This document shows positions 33,417 to 43,488 of a DNA stretch of 64,000 bases, one piece after another (position 1 is the stretch's first letter; each line of letters opens with the position of its first letter). Origin of the DNA: Pseudomonas pudica (GTDB lineage: Bacteria; Pseudomonadota; Gammaproteobacteria; Pseudomonadales; Pseudomonadaceae). The stretch spans positions 109,787-173,786 of the forward strand of contig NZ_JADLJS010000009.1 in NCBI RefSeq assembly GCF_015680405.1, read 5' to 3'. Made by a program: the position numbers and the translations under genes. Under the pieces are notes generated by a model, which worked only from the letters and a program-made list of their open reading frames with translations, was not told the origin of the DNA and did not search any database.

Positions 33417-33902
33417 CTAGCCTCGTGCGGCCAGTTCAGCGAACACCTCGGCCGAGGTGGTGACCTGGCGGAAGTGATGCTTCCAAAGGTCGATGCCCAG
33501 CTTGCCCGACCTGTCCAGCGAAGATCCTACTGTCATGTCCGTGACCAGGGTGGGCATCAGCCCCGCGTCGAACAGGGCAAAACCCGCGGCCAGCACGCAG
33601 GTTTCGGTCTGCAGCCCACATACCAGCACTCTCTCCACGCCCAGTTGCCGAATGTACTCGATGGCCTCTGCACTCTGCCCGTAGCCATGCTTGACGAACA
33701 CCTGGTCGGCCTCGACCAGGCTCTCGTCCTCGGCCGCCGGGTGCCAGGCAAGCTGGCGCTCGAACGGCGTGACCTGTTCGTCGTGCAACTCGACCGAGGC
33801 GATGGTGGGGATGTTCGCCGACAAACGGCGCAGCCCATCGACCAGCCACTCGGGCGGGCTGAAGGTGGACTGGACATCGACGATGAGCAAAACCTGGCGC
33901 AT
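33417..33902 (-). CDS. Isochorismatase-family cysteine hydrolase
   Basis: 161 residues from the ATG at 33902; longer in-frame starts exist up to 34001 but lack the fold's beginning. The catalytic triad is D9 (LLIVDVQ), K71 (VFVKHGYG) and C102 (LQTETCVLAAG). The cis-peptide region precedes the Cys. Such enzymes hydrolyse nicotinamide, carbamoyl groups, ureidoacrylate or similar. The substrate is not readable. It is divergent from the amino acid transporter operon, whose promoter shares the 284-bp gap. Confidence 0.88.
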   Translation of the reverse strand: MRQVLLIVDVQSTFSPPEWLVDGLRRLSANIPTIASVELHDEQVTPFERQLAWHPAAEDESLVEADQVFVKHGYGQSAEAIEYIRQLGVERVLVCGLQTETCVLAAGFALFDAGLMPTLVTDMTVGSSLDRSGKLGIDLWKHHFRQVTTSAEVFAELAARG

Positions 33903-34186
33903 GGGCGGATTCCGGTGCTGGCAAAAGGCGCGGAGTATAGCGTGATGCAAGTGCCGTGGTCGCCCAGCGAGCCAGGACACGATACGCCTGGCCAACCCCA
34001 CGCCTCACGAAGCAGCCATCTTCTCACCCACCTCCGCGCACGCCGGATGACCGGCAGCCACCGAACTGACACATATATTTTCATTAATATTGATTTGTGA
34101 AATTAAACGTGTCATTTTTCTTCCTGCCGAACCGAGCCCCACAATGGGCCCAGGCTGATACCGCCCTATCCACCGGAGTCAAGAAT
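33903..34186. promoter_or_regulatory. Divergent intergenic region with AT-rich promoter and TGACAC/GTGTCA arms
   Basis: No gene is seen. The 34067-34120 part is strongly AT-rich in an otherwise GC-rich context and is bounded by TGACAC (34067-34072) and GTGTCA (34109-34114), an inverted repeat with a 36-base spacer. An inner TTTCA...TGAAA pair lies within it. It is probably the promoter and operator of the aot-like operon, and the RpiR regulator downstream is a candidate binder. Confidence 0.4.
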
Positions 34187-34963
34187 ATGAACAAGACCGG
34201 ACTTCTAGGCGCATTGGCACTCTGTGCCTGCAGCGCACTTTCCCAGGCTGACGAAGGCAGCCTGCGCATCGGGATCGAAGTGGCGTATCCGCCCTTCTCC
34301 TACCGCACCCCCGAAGGCGAACTCGCCGGCTTTGACTACGACATCGGCAACGCCCTGTGCGCGCAGATGCAAGTCAAGTGTCAGTGGGTGATCCAGGAGT
34401 TCGACGGGATGATCCCGTCGTTGAAGGTGCGCAAGATTGATGCCGTGCTGTCGTCAATGTCGATTACTGAAGACCGGCTCAAGTCCGTCGACTTTACCGA
34501 CAAGTACTACCACACCCCGGGCAAGTTCGCGATGAAGTCCGGCAGCCAGATCAGCGACCCGATGCAGGACCTCAAGGGCAAGAAACTCGGCGTGCAGCGC
34601 GCCTCCACCTATGACCGCTTCGCTACCGAGCAGCTGGAGAGTGCAGGTGTCGAGGTCGTGCGCTACGCCTCGCAGAACGAAGCTTTCCTCGACCTGGCCG
34701 CGGGGCGGCTGGATGCCACCCTCGCCGACATCGTCAATACCGAAGAGAGCTTCATCAAGACGCCCGCCGGCCAAGGTTTTGCGCTTGTCGGTCCGGATAT
34801 AAACGACCCCCGCTACTTCGGTCGGGGTGCGGGAATTGCCGTGCGCAAGGGGGACAGCGCCAACCTGGCGCGCTTCAACGCCGCCATTGCGGCCATTCGC
34901 GCCAACGGGACCTACCAGCAAGTGCAGAGCAAGTACTTCCCGTTCGATATCTACGGCCAATGA
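34187..34963 (+). CDS. Basic amino acid-type ABC transporter, periplasmic binding protein (AotJ-like)
   Basis: 258 residues from the ATG at 34187 (GGAG nine bases upstream). There is a signal peptide ending near SQA (residue 20). The SBP family 3 pattern is clear: LRIGIEVAYPPFSY, GFDYDIGNALCAQM, FDGMIPSLKVRKIDAVLSSMSITEDR, GKKLGVQRASTYD and GRLDATLADI. It resembles ArgT/HisJ/AotJ, which bind arginine, ornithine, lysine or histidine. It is the first gene of a five-gene operon with the same order as aotJQMOP. Confidence 0.92.
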   Translation: MNKTGLLGALALCACSALSQADEGSLRIGIEVAYPPFSYRTPEGELAGFDYDIGNALCAQMQVKCQWVIQEFDGMIPSLKVRKIDAVLSSMSITEDRLKSVDFTDKYYHTPGKFAMKSGSQISDPMQDLKGKKLGVQRASTYDRFATEQLESAGVEVVRYASQNEAFLDLAAGRLDATLADIVNTEESFIKTPAGQGFALVGPDINDPRYFGRGAGIAVRKGDSANLARFNAAIAAIRANGTYQQVQSKYFPFDIYGQ

Positions 34964-34987
34964 CCCCGGCTGACGAGGACTTTCATC

Positions 34988-35677
34988 ATGCTTCACGGCT
35001 ACGGATCGAGCATTCTCGATGGCGCGTGTTTAAGCATCAGCCTGGCCCTGATGGCGATGGCCCTGGCCATCAGCCTCGGCCTGGTCGGCGCCGCCTGCCG
35101 GCTGTCACCACTGCGATGGTTGGCAGCCCTGGGCGAGATCTACACCACGGCAGTGCGCGGTATTCCTGACCTGGTCCTGATTCTGCTGGTGTTCTATGGC
35201 GGACAGGACCTGATCAACCGTCTTGCGCTGGCACTGGGCTACGAGCAGTACATCGACATCAACCCGTTCATCGCCGGAGTCTGCACCATGGGTTTCATTT
35301 TCGGTGCCTATCTTTCGGAGACCTTTCGCGGGGCGTTTCTCGCCATTCCCAAGGGCCAGGCCGAAGCGGGGGCCGCTTTTGGCATGGGCAGCCTCCAGGT
35401 GTTCTGGCGGATCAGCGTGCCGCAGCTGGTGCGCCTGGCCCTGCCGGGTTTCACCAACAACTGGCTGGTATTGATCAAGTCGACTGCACTGATTTCCGTG
35501 ATCGGCCTGCAGGACATGATGTTCAAGGCCAAGAACGCAGCCGATGCCACCCATGAACCGTTCACGTTCTTCCTCACCGTGGCTGGGCTCTACCTGCTGC
35601 TGACCAGCCTGTCGCTGGTCCTGCTGCGCAGCGTGGAAAAGCGTTATTCGTTCGGCTTCAAAGCCGCCGACCTATGA
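34988..35677 (+). CDS. ABC transporter permease, HisQ/AotQ-like
   Basis: 229 residues with about five transmembrane helices. The EAA loop (EAGAAFGMGSLQVFWRISVPQLVRLALPGF) contacts the ATPase. The N-terminal polar-permease signature is TTAVRGIPDLVLILLVFYGGQ. It lies 24 bp after the binding protein gene and forms the membrane heterodimer with the next gene product. Confidence 0.92.
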   Translation: MLHGYGSSILDGACLSISLALMAMALAISLGLVGAACRLSPLRWLAALGEIYTTAVRGIPDLVLILLVFYGGQDLINRLALALGYEQYIDINPFIAGVCTMGFIFGAYLSETFRGAFLAIPKGQAEAGAAFGMGSLQVFWRISVPQLVRLALPGFTNNWLVLIKSTALISVIGLQDMMFKAKNAADATHEPFTFFLTVAGLYLLLTSLSLVLLRSVEKRYSFGFKAADL

Positions 35678-35690
35678 AGGGAAGGTTTGC

Positions 35691-36389
35691 ATGATGCTCG
35701 ACTACCCACTTATCTGGCAGAACCTGCCGCTGTACCTGAACGGCATTGCGCTGACCCTGAAGGTGCTGCTGATTTCCCTGGCCTGCGGCCTGGCACTGGC
35801 TATCCCACTGGCACTGATGCGCGTTTCGCACTCCTGCCTGCTGCGCTACCCGGCCTGGCTCTACACCTATGTCATTCGTGGCACACCGATGCTGGTGCAG
35901 TTGTTTCTGGTGTATTACGGCCTGGCTCAGTTCGAACTGGTGCGTCAGAGCCCGCTCTGGCCGTACCTGTCCAGCGCAACCTTCTGCACCTGCCTGGCGT
36001 TCGCCCTCAACACCAGCGCCTACAGCGCCGAGTTGCTGGCCGGCAGCCTGCGGGCCACGCCGCACGGCGAAGTTGAAGCCGCACGTGCCATGGGCATGTC
36101 GCGCCTGGCCTTGTACCGGCGCATCCTGCTGCCGTCGGCCCTGCGTCGATCGCTGCCGCAGTACAGCAACGAAGTGCTGATGATGCTACAGACAACCAGC
36201 CTGGCTTCGATCGTCACCCTGGTCGATATCACAGGCGCGGCAAAAACCTTCAACGCTCGTTACTACCTTCCGTTCGAGGCATTCATTACTGCGGGGCTGA
36301 TCTACCTGGGCCTGACGTTCCTGCTGGTTCGCCTCTTCAAGCTGGCCGAGCGCCGCTGGCTGACGTACCTGGCCCCACGCAAGCACTGA
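35691..36389 (+). CDS. ABC transporter permease, HisM/AotM-like
   Basis: 232 residues with about five helices. The EAA loop is EAARAMGMSRLALYRRILLPSALRRSLP and the signature is YTYVIRGTPMLVQLFLVYYG. Two adjacent ATGs (35691, 35694) follow AAGG; the first is taken. It is the partner of the preceding permease. Confidence 0.92.
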   Translation: MMLDYPLIWQNLPLYLNGIALTLKVLLISLACGLALAIPLALMRVSHSCLLRYPAWLYTYVIRGTPMLVQLFLVYYGLAQFELVRQSPLWPYLSSATFCTCLAFALNTSAYSAELLAGSLRATPHGEVEAARAMGMSRLALYRRILLPSALRRSLPQYSNEVLMMLQTTSLASIVTLVDITGAAKTFNARYYLPFEAFITAGLIYLGLTFLLVRLFKLAERRWLTYLAPRKH

Positions 36390-36398
36390 GGAGCATCC

Positions 36399-37511
36399 AT
36401 GCAGCAAATCGACCATATCCTGCCCTGGAGTGCCTGCGGTACCCAGCGCACTCTGCGCCTCTTCCGCTTCGGCAACGGCCCGCGCAAAGCATATATTCAG
36501 GCCTCTCTGCACGCTGACGAACTGCCCGGCATGCGCGTGGCGGTGGCATTGAAGGCCCGTCTGACCGAGCTGGAAGCCCAGGGCCGACTCACGGGCGTGA
36601 TAGAACTGGTGCCACTGGCCAACCCGATCGGTATCGGCCAGATGTTACAGGCCACCCATCAAGGCCGTTTCGAGTTCAGCAGCGGCAAGAACTTCAACCG
36701 CGATTTTCCGGCACTGACCGAAGCGCTTATCAGGCGCCTGGAGGGCCGCCTAGGCAAGGATGGCGAGGCCAACGTGGCCATCATTCGCCGCACCATGCTC
36801 GACATCCTCCACGACTTGCCTGCTGCGCCATCGGAGCTCGAAGGCCTTCGTCGCCTGCTTCTGCAGCATGCGTGCGACGCCGATGTGGTGCTGGACCTGC
36901 ACTGTGATTTCGAATCGGTGATGCTGCTGTATGCACTGCCGCAAAACTGGCCCCGTTTGCGCTCGCTGGCGGCACGCCTGGCTGCTGAAGCTGCATTGCT
37001 GGCCGAGGATGCTGGCGGCAATGCGTTCGACGAAGCCTGTGCGCTGCCATGGGTGAAGCTGGCCGAGCATTTTACGCAGGCAAACATCCCGTTGGCCTGT
37101 ATCGCCACCACCATCGAGCTGCGCGGCATGGCCGATACCGAGCGAGAACGTTGCCAAGCCGACGCAGAGCACATTCTTGCCTACCTGGCCGACCAGGGCT
37201 TGGTCAGCGGCCCATGGCCGGAGGCACCGACCCATTGCTGCCAGGCCACGCCGTTTGCCGGCGCCCAGTACGCCTATGCCGAACACCCCGGCGTAGTCAG
37301 CTATCTGCAACCTCTGGGTGCCCAGGTTAGAACCGGGGACCCACTGTTCGAAGTCATCGACCCGCTCAGTGACCGCCACAGCGTAGTCAGGGCCACAACC
37401 GACGGCATTCTCTATGCCCGCGAACGCCTTCGCTTCGCCCAACCGGGCCTCTGGCTGGCGAAAGTCGCTGGCAGCCTGCCCATTCGCCATGGTCGCTTGC
37501 TCAGCGACTGA
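36399..37511 (+). CDS. AotO-like succinylglutamate desuccinylase/aspartoacylase-family protein
   Basis: 370 residues. M14-type zinc carboxypeptidase fold as in AstE and aspartoacylase. Zinc ligand candidates are H38 and E41 ([11 protein letters not shown]) and H168 (DLHCDFES). The C-terminal half carries a beta-barrel extension ([25 protein letters not shown]). P. aeruginosa AotO occupies the same place in aotJQMOP. Activity would be hydrolysis of an N-acylated or amide-blocked amino acid, perhaps after uptake; neither is shown. It is embedded between permease and ATPase genes, spaced by 9 and 19 bp. Confidence 0.85.
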   Translation: MQQIDHILPWSACGTQRTLRLFRFGNGPRKAYIQASLHADELPGMRVAVALKARLTELEAQGRLTGVIELVPLANPIGIGQMLQATHQGRFEFSSGKNFNRDFPALTEALIRRLEGRLGKDGEANVAIIRRTMLDILHDLPAAPSELEGLRRLLLQHACDADVVLDLHCDFESVMLLYALPQNWPRLRSLAARLAAEAALLAEDAGGNAFDEACALPWVKLAEHFTQANIPLACIATTIELRGMADTERERCQADAEHILAYLADQGLVSGPWPEAPTHCCQATPFAGAQYAYAEHPGVVSYLQPLGAQVRTGDPLFEVIDPLSDRHSVVRATTDGILYARERLRFAQPGLWLAKVAGSLPIRHGRLLSD

Positions 37512-37530
37512 TACCAACGAGTACCCATCG

Positions 37531-38295
37531 ATGAACAAACTGGAAATTCAGGACCTGCACAAAAGCTACGGCAACCACCAGGTACTCAAGGGCGTCTCGC
37601 TGCAGGCCAAGGCAGGCGACGTGATCAGCATCATCGGCTCCAGCGGCTCGGGCAAAAGCACCTTCCTGCGCTGTATCAATCTGCTAGAGCAACCCAATGC
37701 CGGGCAGATCATGGTCAATGGCGAACGCCTGAAGTTGCGCACCTGCCCACGCGCCGGGCTGCGGGCAGCTGACCCGAGCCAACTGCAGCGCCTGCGCTCG
37801 CGGCTGAGCATGGTCTTTCAGCATTTCAATCTCTGGTCACACATGAGCGCCCTGGAGAACGTCATGGAAGCCCCGGTGCATGTGCTGGGCATGAGCCGCA
37901 AGGACGCCCGTGACAAAGCCGAGTACTACCTGCACAAGGTCGGCGTCAGCCATCGCAGTGACACCTACCCTGCACACATGTCCGGTGGCGAACAGCAGCG
38001 CGTGGCGATCGCCCGGGCCCTGGCCATGGAGCCGGAGGTGATGCTGTTCGATGAACCGACCTCGGCGCTCGACCCGGAACTGGTCGGCGAGGTGCTGAAG
38101 GTCATGCAGGAGCTGGCCCAGGAGGGCCGGACCATGGTGGTGGTCACCCATGAAATGGGCTTCGCTCGCGAGGTCTCCAACCAGGTCATGTTCCTGCATC
38201 AGGGGCTGGCCCTGGAGCGTGGCGATCCGCGCGAGGTACTCGTTCGTCCGCAGTCCGAACGCTTGCAGCAATTCCTTGCTGGCAGCCTCAAGTAA
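37531..38295 (+). CDS. ABC transporter ATPase, HisP/AotP-like
   Basis: 254 residues from the ATG at 37531. Walker [10 protein letters not shown] (about 36-44), Q-loop VFQHFNLW, signature [15 protein letters not shown], Walker [15 protein letters not shown] and H-loop VVTHEMGFA are all intact. It powers import by the binding protein and permeases encoded upstream. A CCCCGGC/GCCGGGG stem-loop (38310-38327) follows in the gap before the regulator gene. Confidence 0.94.
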   Translation: MNKLEIQDLHKSYGNHQVLKGVSLQAKAGDVISIIGSSGSGKSTFLRCINLLEQPNAGQIMVNGERLKLRTCPRAGLRAADPSQLQRLRSRLSMVFQHFNLWSHMSALENVMEAPVHVLGMSRKDARDKAEYYLHKVGVSHRSDTYPAHMSGGEQQRVAIARALAMEPEVMLFDEPTSALDPELVGEVLKVMQELAQEGRTMVVVTHEMGFAREVSNQVMFLHQGLALERGDPREVLVRPQSERLQQFLAGSLK

Positions 38296-38374
38296 GCCTC
38301 GACAAGCGCCCCCGGCTGCTGCCGGGGAAGCCTTGGGATACACTACGGCACTCATTCAGGGAGTGTTGAGCCGC

Positions 38375-39280
38375 ATGCCGAGCAATTCGAAAAACACCAC
38401 CGTGTACGCCTCGCCAGTCATGCGCAAGTTGTCGGAGAGCCTGACCGACCTGCCGCCTTCGCTGCGCAAGGTTGCCGATTACATCCTGCGTCACCCGCTG
38501 AAGGCAGCGACCCTGACGATCGAAGACATGGCCCAAGCCACGGGCACTTCGCCAGCGGCCGTCAATCGCCTGGCCAAGGCCCTGCAACTGGGCGGCTACA
38601 GCGGCATGAAAGCCGAGCTGGTGACGACCTTGCAGCAAATGGTCTCGCCCGTGGACAAACTGCGCAATGAGCTGGCCCAGCGGCCCGGTGGCGATTTTGG
38701 GCTGCATGAGCAGATCCAGAGCGCCAGCAGCAACCTGGCCACTGCCGCCAGCAACAACCAGGCCGATGCGTTCGAAGTCTTCGTCAGCAACCTGATCGCG
38801 GCACGCAAAGTCTACGTGCTGGGTTTCGGCAACAGTGTCTACATGGCCGGCCTCGCGGCCTCGACGCTGGTACCGTTCTGTAAGGACACATGTGCCATCA
38901 GCATGGAGGGTGGCAACGAGAATGCCGCCTACCGTCTGGCTGCCATCACCGAGCAGGACGTGCTGCTGGCGATTACCCTGCCCCGCTACTCCCAGGACAC
39001 CCTCCAGCTGTCGCGCTTTGCCCGCGAGCGCAATGCCACGGTGCTGGCGATTACCGATTCGCCCGCTTCCCCCCTTACAGCCATCGCTCACCATGTGTTG
39101 TTCGCGCCCGCCGATCATCCGGTGCTTACCAGCTCCAACATTGCCGTGCTGGCACTGATAGAAGGGCTGGTAGCCGGCGTCATGGCGCGCAACAAGGAAG
39201 CGGTGAAGCTGGCGACAGAATTGACAGAAAGCGTGATGTCCTATCTGCATGTGCCCAGCGGCAAGGCTTCAAGAAAGTAG
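38375..39280 (+). CDS. RpiR/MurR-family transcriptional regulator
   Basis: 301 residues. The N-terminal HTH_6 domain (about 15-90, LPPSLRKVADYILRHPLKAATLTIEDMAQATGTSPAAVNRLAKAL) and C-terminal SIS phosphosugar-binding domain (about 135-270, ARKVYVLGFGNSVYMAGLAAS; LAITLPRYSQDTLQLSRFARERNATVLAITDSP) define the family. Start taken as the ATG at 38375, with GGGAG 11 bases upstream. It lies 79 bp after the ABC ATPase gene on the same strand and is probably the local regulator of the transporter, where the canonical aot operon has the AraC-type ArgR. The effector is unknown. Confidence 0.88.
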   Translation: MPSNSKNTTVYASPVMRKLSESLTDLPPSLRKVADYILRHPLKAATLTIEDMAQATGTSPAAVNRLAKALQLGGYSGMKAELVTTLQQMVSPVDKLRNELAQRPGGDFGLHEQIQSASSNLATAASNNQADAFEVFVSNLIAARKVYVLGFGNSVYMAGLAASTLVPFCKDTCAISMEGGNENAAYRLAAITEQDVLLAITLPRYSQDTLQLSRFARERNATVLAITDSPASPLTAIAHHVLFAPADHPVLTSSNIAVLALIEGLVAGVMARNKEAVKLATELTESVMSYLHVPSGKASRK

Positions 39281-39341
39281 TCACTGCATGATCGGAGGCC
39301 GGCTGGGCAATTGCAGTGCTTGCCAACTTCCTGACACGGCC

Positions 39342-40253
39342 TTACTGCCACGCCGCCCGGCTGTCGCCCTGGCGGAAGAACGCCCTCAGGTGCTCGACGA
39401 AGCACGACACCTTGGCCGACAGGTTGAGGCGCTCCAGGTACACCGCATAAATGTCCGCAGGCGGCGTCTGGTAATCGCCCAACACTTCCACCAGGCGCCC
39501 GCTGCGCAGGTGGTCGGCCAGGTTCCACTCGGCCCTTAGCAGGATACCCTGCCCGTCCAGCGCCCAGTTCAGGGCGACCTCGCCATCGTTGGTGCTGAGG
39601 CTGCCATGCACCTTCACTGACTCGCTCTGCTTGCCGCGGCTGAGCCGCCAGATACCGAACGCGGCGTCGTTCTGGCGCAACACGATGCAGTTGTGGCTGG
39701 CCAGGTCCTTCGGCGCCTCAGGGGTACCGTGGGCCTCCAGGTAACCGGGCGACGCGCACAATCGCCGGCGGTTGGCCGCGATCTTGCGGGCGATCAGCCG
39801 TGAGTCGGGCAACTCGCCAAAGCGGATGCCCACGTCTATGGCGTCGTTCGGCAGGGCAATGGGGCGGTCGGTCAGGTGCAATTGCACCTCCACCTCGGGG
39901 TAGCGCTTGGCAAACGATGACACCGCCGGCCCCACGTGAGTTCGGCCAAAGCCCAGCGGCGCATTGACCCGCAGCAAGCCCTTGGGCTCGGCGCGGCTGC
40001 TGGACACCTGCCGCTCCATTTCCTCGATCTCGCCCAGTATACGCTTGGCATTCACCAGGTAAGTCTCGCCCTCGGCGGTAAGGCTGATGCTGCGTGTGGT
40101 GCGGTTTAGCAGGCGCACGCCCAGGCGCTGTTCCAGCTGCGCCAGGCGCTTGGAGACAGCTGGCGGGGTCAGGTTCAGTTCGCGAGCAGTGCCCGCCAGG
40201 CTTCCCACCCTGATCAGTTGGGTGAAGAACGCCAGCTCCGATACCGGATTCAT
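39342..40253 (-). CDS. LysR-family regulator, DmlR/TtdR-like
   Basis: 303 residues. The N-terminal wHTH (ELAFFTQLIRVGSLAGTARELNLTPPAVSKRLAQLEQRLGVRLLNRTTRSISLT) and effector domain (LLRVNAPLGFGRTHVGPAVSSFAKRYPEVEVQLHL, DVGIRFGELPDSRLIARKI) have the pattern of the DmlR/TtdR/AaeR group. It is divergent from dctA-ttdAB across 195 bp, so it very probably activates that operon in response to tartrate or malate. The AT-rich centre of the gap (40262-40310) has LysR-type T-N11-A sequences, but I could not fix the operator. Confidence 0.9.
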   Translation of the reverse strand: MNPVSELAFFTQLIRVGSLAGTARELNLTPPAVSKRLAQLEQRLGVRLLNRTTRSISLTAEGETYLVNAKRILGEIEEMERQVSSSRAEPKGLLRVNAPLGFGRTHVGPAVSSFAKRYPEVEVQLHLTDRPIALPNDAIDVGIRFGELPDSRLIARKIAANRRRLCASPGYLEAHGTPEAPKDLASHNCIVLRQNDAAFGIWRLSRGKQSESVKVHGSLSTNDGEVALNWALDGQGILLRAEWNLADHLRSGRLVEVLGDYQTPPADIYAVYLERLNLSAKVSCFVEHLRAFFRQGDSRAAWQ

Positions 40254-40448
40254 AATTAACCTGAGGGAAATAATGAGTTGAATTTCATTGTATTACAGCA
40301 TTTTTGAAAAACCATTACCTTTTGCCCTGCGTGATTAACCACAACAAAGCTGGGCTCTTCGGCCGCCAAGGCCAGGTGTGACCTGCACCCTCACGAGCAG
40401 CCCGGCCGCCAGATAAATCCGACTCACAACAATAATTCGGAGACGGCA

Positions 40449-41786
40449 ATGGCCAAGCGATTGTTCGGCAAGCTCTACGTACAGGTATTGATCGGCGTAA
40501 CCCTCGGGGTGCTGATCGGGGTGTTCTGGCCACAGGTTGGCGCTGACCTGAAGCCCATTGGTGATGCCTTCATCAAACTGATCAAGATGGTCTTCGCCCC
40601 GATCATCTTCGCCACGGTGGTGCTGGGCATCGCCAAGATGGAAAACATGAAGGAACTCGGCCGTGTCGGCGTGCGCGCGCTGATCTACTTCGAAGTGCTG
40701 TCCACCTTTGCCCTGGTACTGGGCCTGGTGGTGGTCAACATCGTGCAGCCCGGCCAGGGCATGAACGTCGACCCTGCCACCCTGGATGCCAAGAGCATCT
40801 CCACTTACACCGCCGCGGCAGCCGGCAACAGCGGCGGCTTCATCGACTTCCTGCTGCACGTGATACCCGGCAGCGTGACCGATGCCTTCGCCAAGAACGA
40901 GATCCTGCCGATCCTGCTGTTCAGCACCCTGTTCGGCATCGCCCTCTCCCACCTGGGCCCGCGCGGCAAGCCAATGGTGGATGTGCTTGAAGCGTTCTCC
41001 CACGGCATGTTCTTCATCGTCGGCATGATCATGCGCGTGGCACCGCTGGCCGCCTGCGGGGCCATGGCCTTCACCGTGGGCAAGTACGGGCTGGGCTCGA
41101 TCGTTTCGCTGGGCAAGCTGATGGCGACCATGTACCTGACCTGCTTCCTGTTCGTGGTGGTGGTGCTGGGCGCCATTGCCCGGCTGTGCGGCTTCAACCT
41201 GTGGAAGTTCCTCAAGTACCTCAAGGAAGAACTGTTCACGGTACTGGGTACCAGCTCATCCGAGTCGGTGGTGCCGCAACTGATGAACAAGCTGGAAAAG
41301 GCTGGCGTGTCCAAGCCTGTGGTCGGCCTGGTGATCCCTTCGGGCCTTACCTTCAACCCGGACGGCCAGTGCATCTACTACACCATGGCCGCCATCTTCA
41401 TCGCCCAGGCCACCAACACACCGTTGACCCTGATGGACCAATTGATCGTGCTGGGTGTGCTGCTGCTCACCTCCAAAGGCTCTGCAGGCGTAACCGGCTC
41501 GGGCTTCATCACCCTGGCCGCGACCCTGGCGACCATGGACAACATCCCGGTCGCCGGCATGGTCCTGCTGCTGGGCGTGGACCGCTTCATGTCCGAAGCC
41601 CGGGCCATCACCAACACCATCGGCAACGCGGTCGGCACCGTGGCCATCGCCAGCTGGGTGGGTGCGCTGGACAAGCAGCGCATGGCCCAGGCCCTGGACG
41701 GCCAGCTGCCGGCCGACCCCGAACGCGAAGCCGCTGCGCCGCACCCTGCCCTCGCACGCATGGAGGCCGGCACACCCGCACCCTGA
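40449..41786 (+). CDS. dctA: C4-dicarboxylate:cation symporter DctA
   Basis: 445 residues, DAACS family, with about eight helices and two hairpins. Signature blocks are [64 protein letters not shown] and [21 protein letters not shown]. It imports succinate, fumarate, malate and probably tartrate aerobically. GGAG precedes the ATG by 6 bases. It lies 54 bp upstream of ttdA. As a dedicated copy in a tartrate operon it is probably a paralogue of the housekeeping dctA. Confidence 0.92.
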   Translation: MAKRLFGKLYVQVLIGVTLGVLIGVFWPQVGADLKPIGDAFIKLIKMVFAPIIFATVVLGIAKMENMKELGRVGVRALIYFEVLSTFALVLGLVVVNIVQPGQGMNVDPATLDAKSISTYTAAAAGNSGGFIDFLLHVIPGSVTDAFAKNEILPILLFSTLFGIALSHLGPRGKPMVDVLEAFSHGMFFIVGMIMRVAPLAACGAMAFTVGKYGLGSIVSLGKLMATMYLTCFLFVVVVLGAIARLCGFNLWKFLKYLKEELFTVLGTSSSESVVPQLMNKLEKAGVSKPVVGLVIPSGLTFNPDGQCIYYTMAAIFIAQATNTPLTLMDQLIVLGVLLLTSKGSAGVTGSGFITLAATLATMDNIPVAGMVLLLGVDRFMSEARAITNTIGNAVGTVAIASWVGALDKQRMAQALDGQLPADPEREAAAPHPALARMEAGTPAP

Positions 41787-41840
41787 CCTTTCGAAAATCA
41801 GCAAAAAGAACCCGCCTTGTGATGCAGTGAGGAAATAATC

Positions 41841-42740
41841 ATGGACAAAGAAACAGCCGTGTCATCGCTTACCGACGTGATGGCCAAGTTCACCGCTTAT
41901 ATCGGCAAGCGCCTGCCCCGCGACGTCAAGGAAAAGACCGCCAAGTTGCGCGCCGCCGAAACCAACCCGCTGGCCATCGCCGTGTACGACTCGATGGCCG
42001 ACAACCAGGAATACGCCGACAAGCTCAACCGGCCCAGTTGCCAGGACACCGGCGTCATCCAGTACTTCGTCTCGGCAGGCGCGCGCTTCCCGCTGCTGGG
42101 CGAGATGGAAGGCATCCTCGAGAACGCCACCAGGGAAGCCACCATCCAGGGGCCGCTGCGTCACAATGCGGTGGAAACCTTCATCGAGAAGAACACCGGC
42201 ACCAACACTGGCTCGAAAATCCCGTGGCTGGACTGGGAAATCATCCCCGATGCCGACTACGCCATCATCGACGTGTACATGGCCGGCGGTGGCTGCACCC
42301 TGCCGGGCTCGGCCAAGGTACTGATGCCGGGGCAAGGCTATGAAGGGGTGACCGAGTTCGTCTTCGATGTCATCACCTCGCGCGGTGTCAATGCCTGCCC
42401 GCCACTGCTGGTGGGTGTAGGGGTATCGACCTCGGTGGAGACAGCGGCACGCCTGTCGAAGAAGGCCATCCTGCGCGAAGTGGACTCCAGCCACCCCAAC
42501 GAAAGCGCGGCGATGATGGAAAAGTTGCTGGAGGAAGGCCTCAACGAAATCGGCATCGGCCCGCAGGGCCTTACCGGCAACAGCAGCGTGATGGGCGTGA
42601 ACATCGAGTCTTCGGCCCGCCACCCGTCCACCATCGGTGTGGCGGTGTCCACCGGCTGCTGGGCGCACCGCCGCGGCAAGATCCGCATCAACGCCGACCT
42701 GTCCTACGACATCCTCTCGCACGAAGGGGTAGTACTGTGA
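41841..42740 (+). CDS. ttdA: L(+)-tartrate dehydratase / class I fumarase-type, alpha subunit
   Basis: 299 residues. [4Fe-4S] cluster cysteines are C67 (PSCQDTG), C186 (NACPPLL) and C273 (STGCWAHR), spaced as in class I fumarases and TtdA. It dehydrates L-tartrate to oxaloacetate together with TtdB. E. coli TtdA has 303 residues. A two-subunit fumarase is the alternative; the DctA and DmlR/TtdR-like neighbours favour tartrate. Confidence 0.88.
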   Translation: MDKETAVSSLTDVMAKFTAYIGKRLPRDVKEKTAKLRAAETNPLAIAVYDSMADNQEYADKLNRPSCQDTGVIQYFVSAGARFPLLGEMEGILENATREATIQGPLRHNAVETFIEKNTGTNTGSKIPWLDWEIIPDADYAIIDVYMAGGGCTLPGSAKVLMPGQGYEGVTEFVFDVITSRGVNACPPLLVGVGVSTSVETAARLSKKAILREVDSSHPNESAAMMEKLLEEGLNEIGIGPQGLTGNSSVMGVNIESSARHPSTIGVAVSTGCWAHRRGKIRINADLSYDILSHEGVVL

Positions 42741-43345
42741 AAAAGATCCTGAGCACACCTATCAGCGACGAAGACCTGGCCAACCTCAACGTGGGCGATG
42801 TGGTCTACCTCACCGGCCAACTGGTGACCTGCCGTGACGTTGCCCACCGCCGGCTCATCGAGCTGGGCCGCGAGCTGCCGGTCGACTTGCGTGGCGGCGC
42901 GATTTTCCACGCGGGCCCCATCGTCAGGAAGAAGGACGATGGCAGCTTCGAGATGGTCTCCATTGGCCCGACCACCAGCATGCGCATGGAAAAGTTCGAG
43001 AAGCAGTTCATCGAGCAGACCGGCGTCAAGCTGATCGTCGGCAAGGGCGGCATGGGCCCGGAAACCACGACCGGTTGCCTTGAGAACATGGCAGTGCATG
43101 CAGTGTTCCCGGGCGGTTGCGCGGTGCTGGCAGCGACCCAGGTGGAAGAGATCGAGCGGGCGGAATGGCAGGACCTGGGCATGCCGGAGACGCTGTGGGT
43201 TAACCGCGTGCGCGAGTTCGGCCCGCTGATCATCTCCATCGACACCAAGGGCAACAACCTGTTCGAGCAGAACAAGGCCCGGTTCAACGAACGCAAGGGG
43301 GCGGTGATCGAGAAGATCAACAGCCAGGTGCGGTTCATCAAGTAA
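42737..43345 (+). CDS. ttdB: L(+)-tartrate dehydratase beta subunit
   Basis: 202 residues from a GTG at 42737 that overlaps the ttdA stop (GTGA), giving coupled translation. It is a fumarase C-terminal-type domain with [27 protein letters not shown] and [17 protein letters not shown]. It supplies substrate-binding residues to the TtdA cluster. It is followed by a strong palindrome at 43372 as terminator. Confidence 0.88.
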   Translation: MKKILSTPISDEDLANLNVGDVVYLTGQLVTCRDVAHRRLIELGRELPVDLRGGAIFHAGPIVRKKDDGSFEMVSIGPTTSMRMEKFEKQFIEQTGVKLIVGKGGMGPETTTGCLENMAVHAVFPGGCAVLAATQVEEIERAEWQDLGMPETLWVNRVREFGPLIISIDTKGNNLFEQNKARFNERKGAVIEKINSQVRFIK

Positions 43346-43371
43346 CTGCGTGCGACATGGGGCCGCTTTGC

Positions 43372-43441
43372 GGCCCATCGCGACACAAGGCCGCTCCTAC
43401 AGGGGATCTCCTGTAGGAGCGGCCTTGTGTCGCGATGGGCC
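43372..43441. repeat. Perfect 32-bp inverted REP pair (REPIN) acting as terminator
   Basis: Arms 43372-43403 and 43410-43441 are exact reverse complements with a 6-base loop. The core contains CGACACAAGGCCGCTCCTAC. It lies between convergent ttdB and the peroxidase gene. The fully matched arms indicate a young REPIN or one kept by selection or gene conversion. Confidence 0.92.
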
Positions 43442-43488
43442 ACGCAGCAGCCCGTGCATTTCAAGCCGACAGCTTATCCTTCGGTTCC

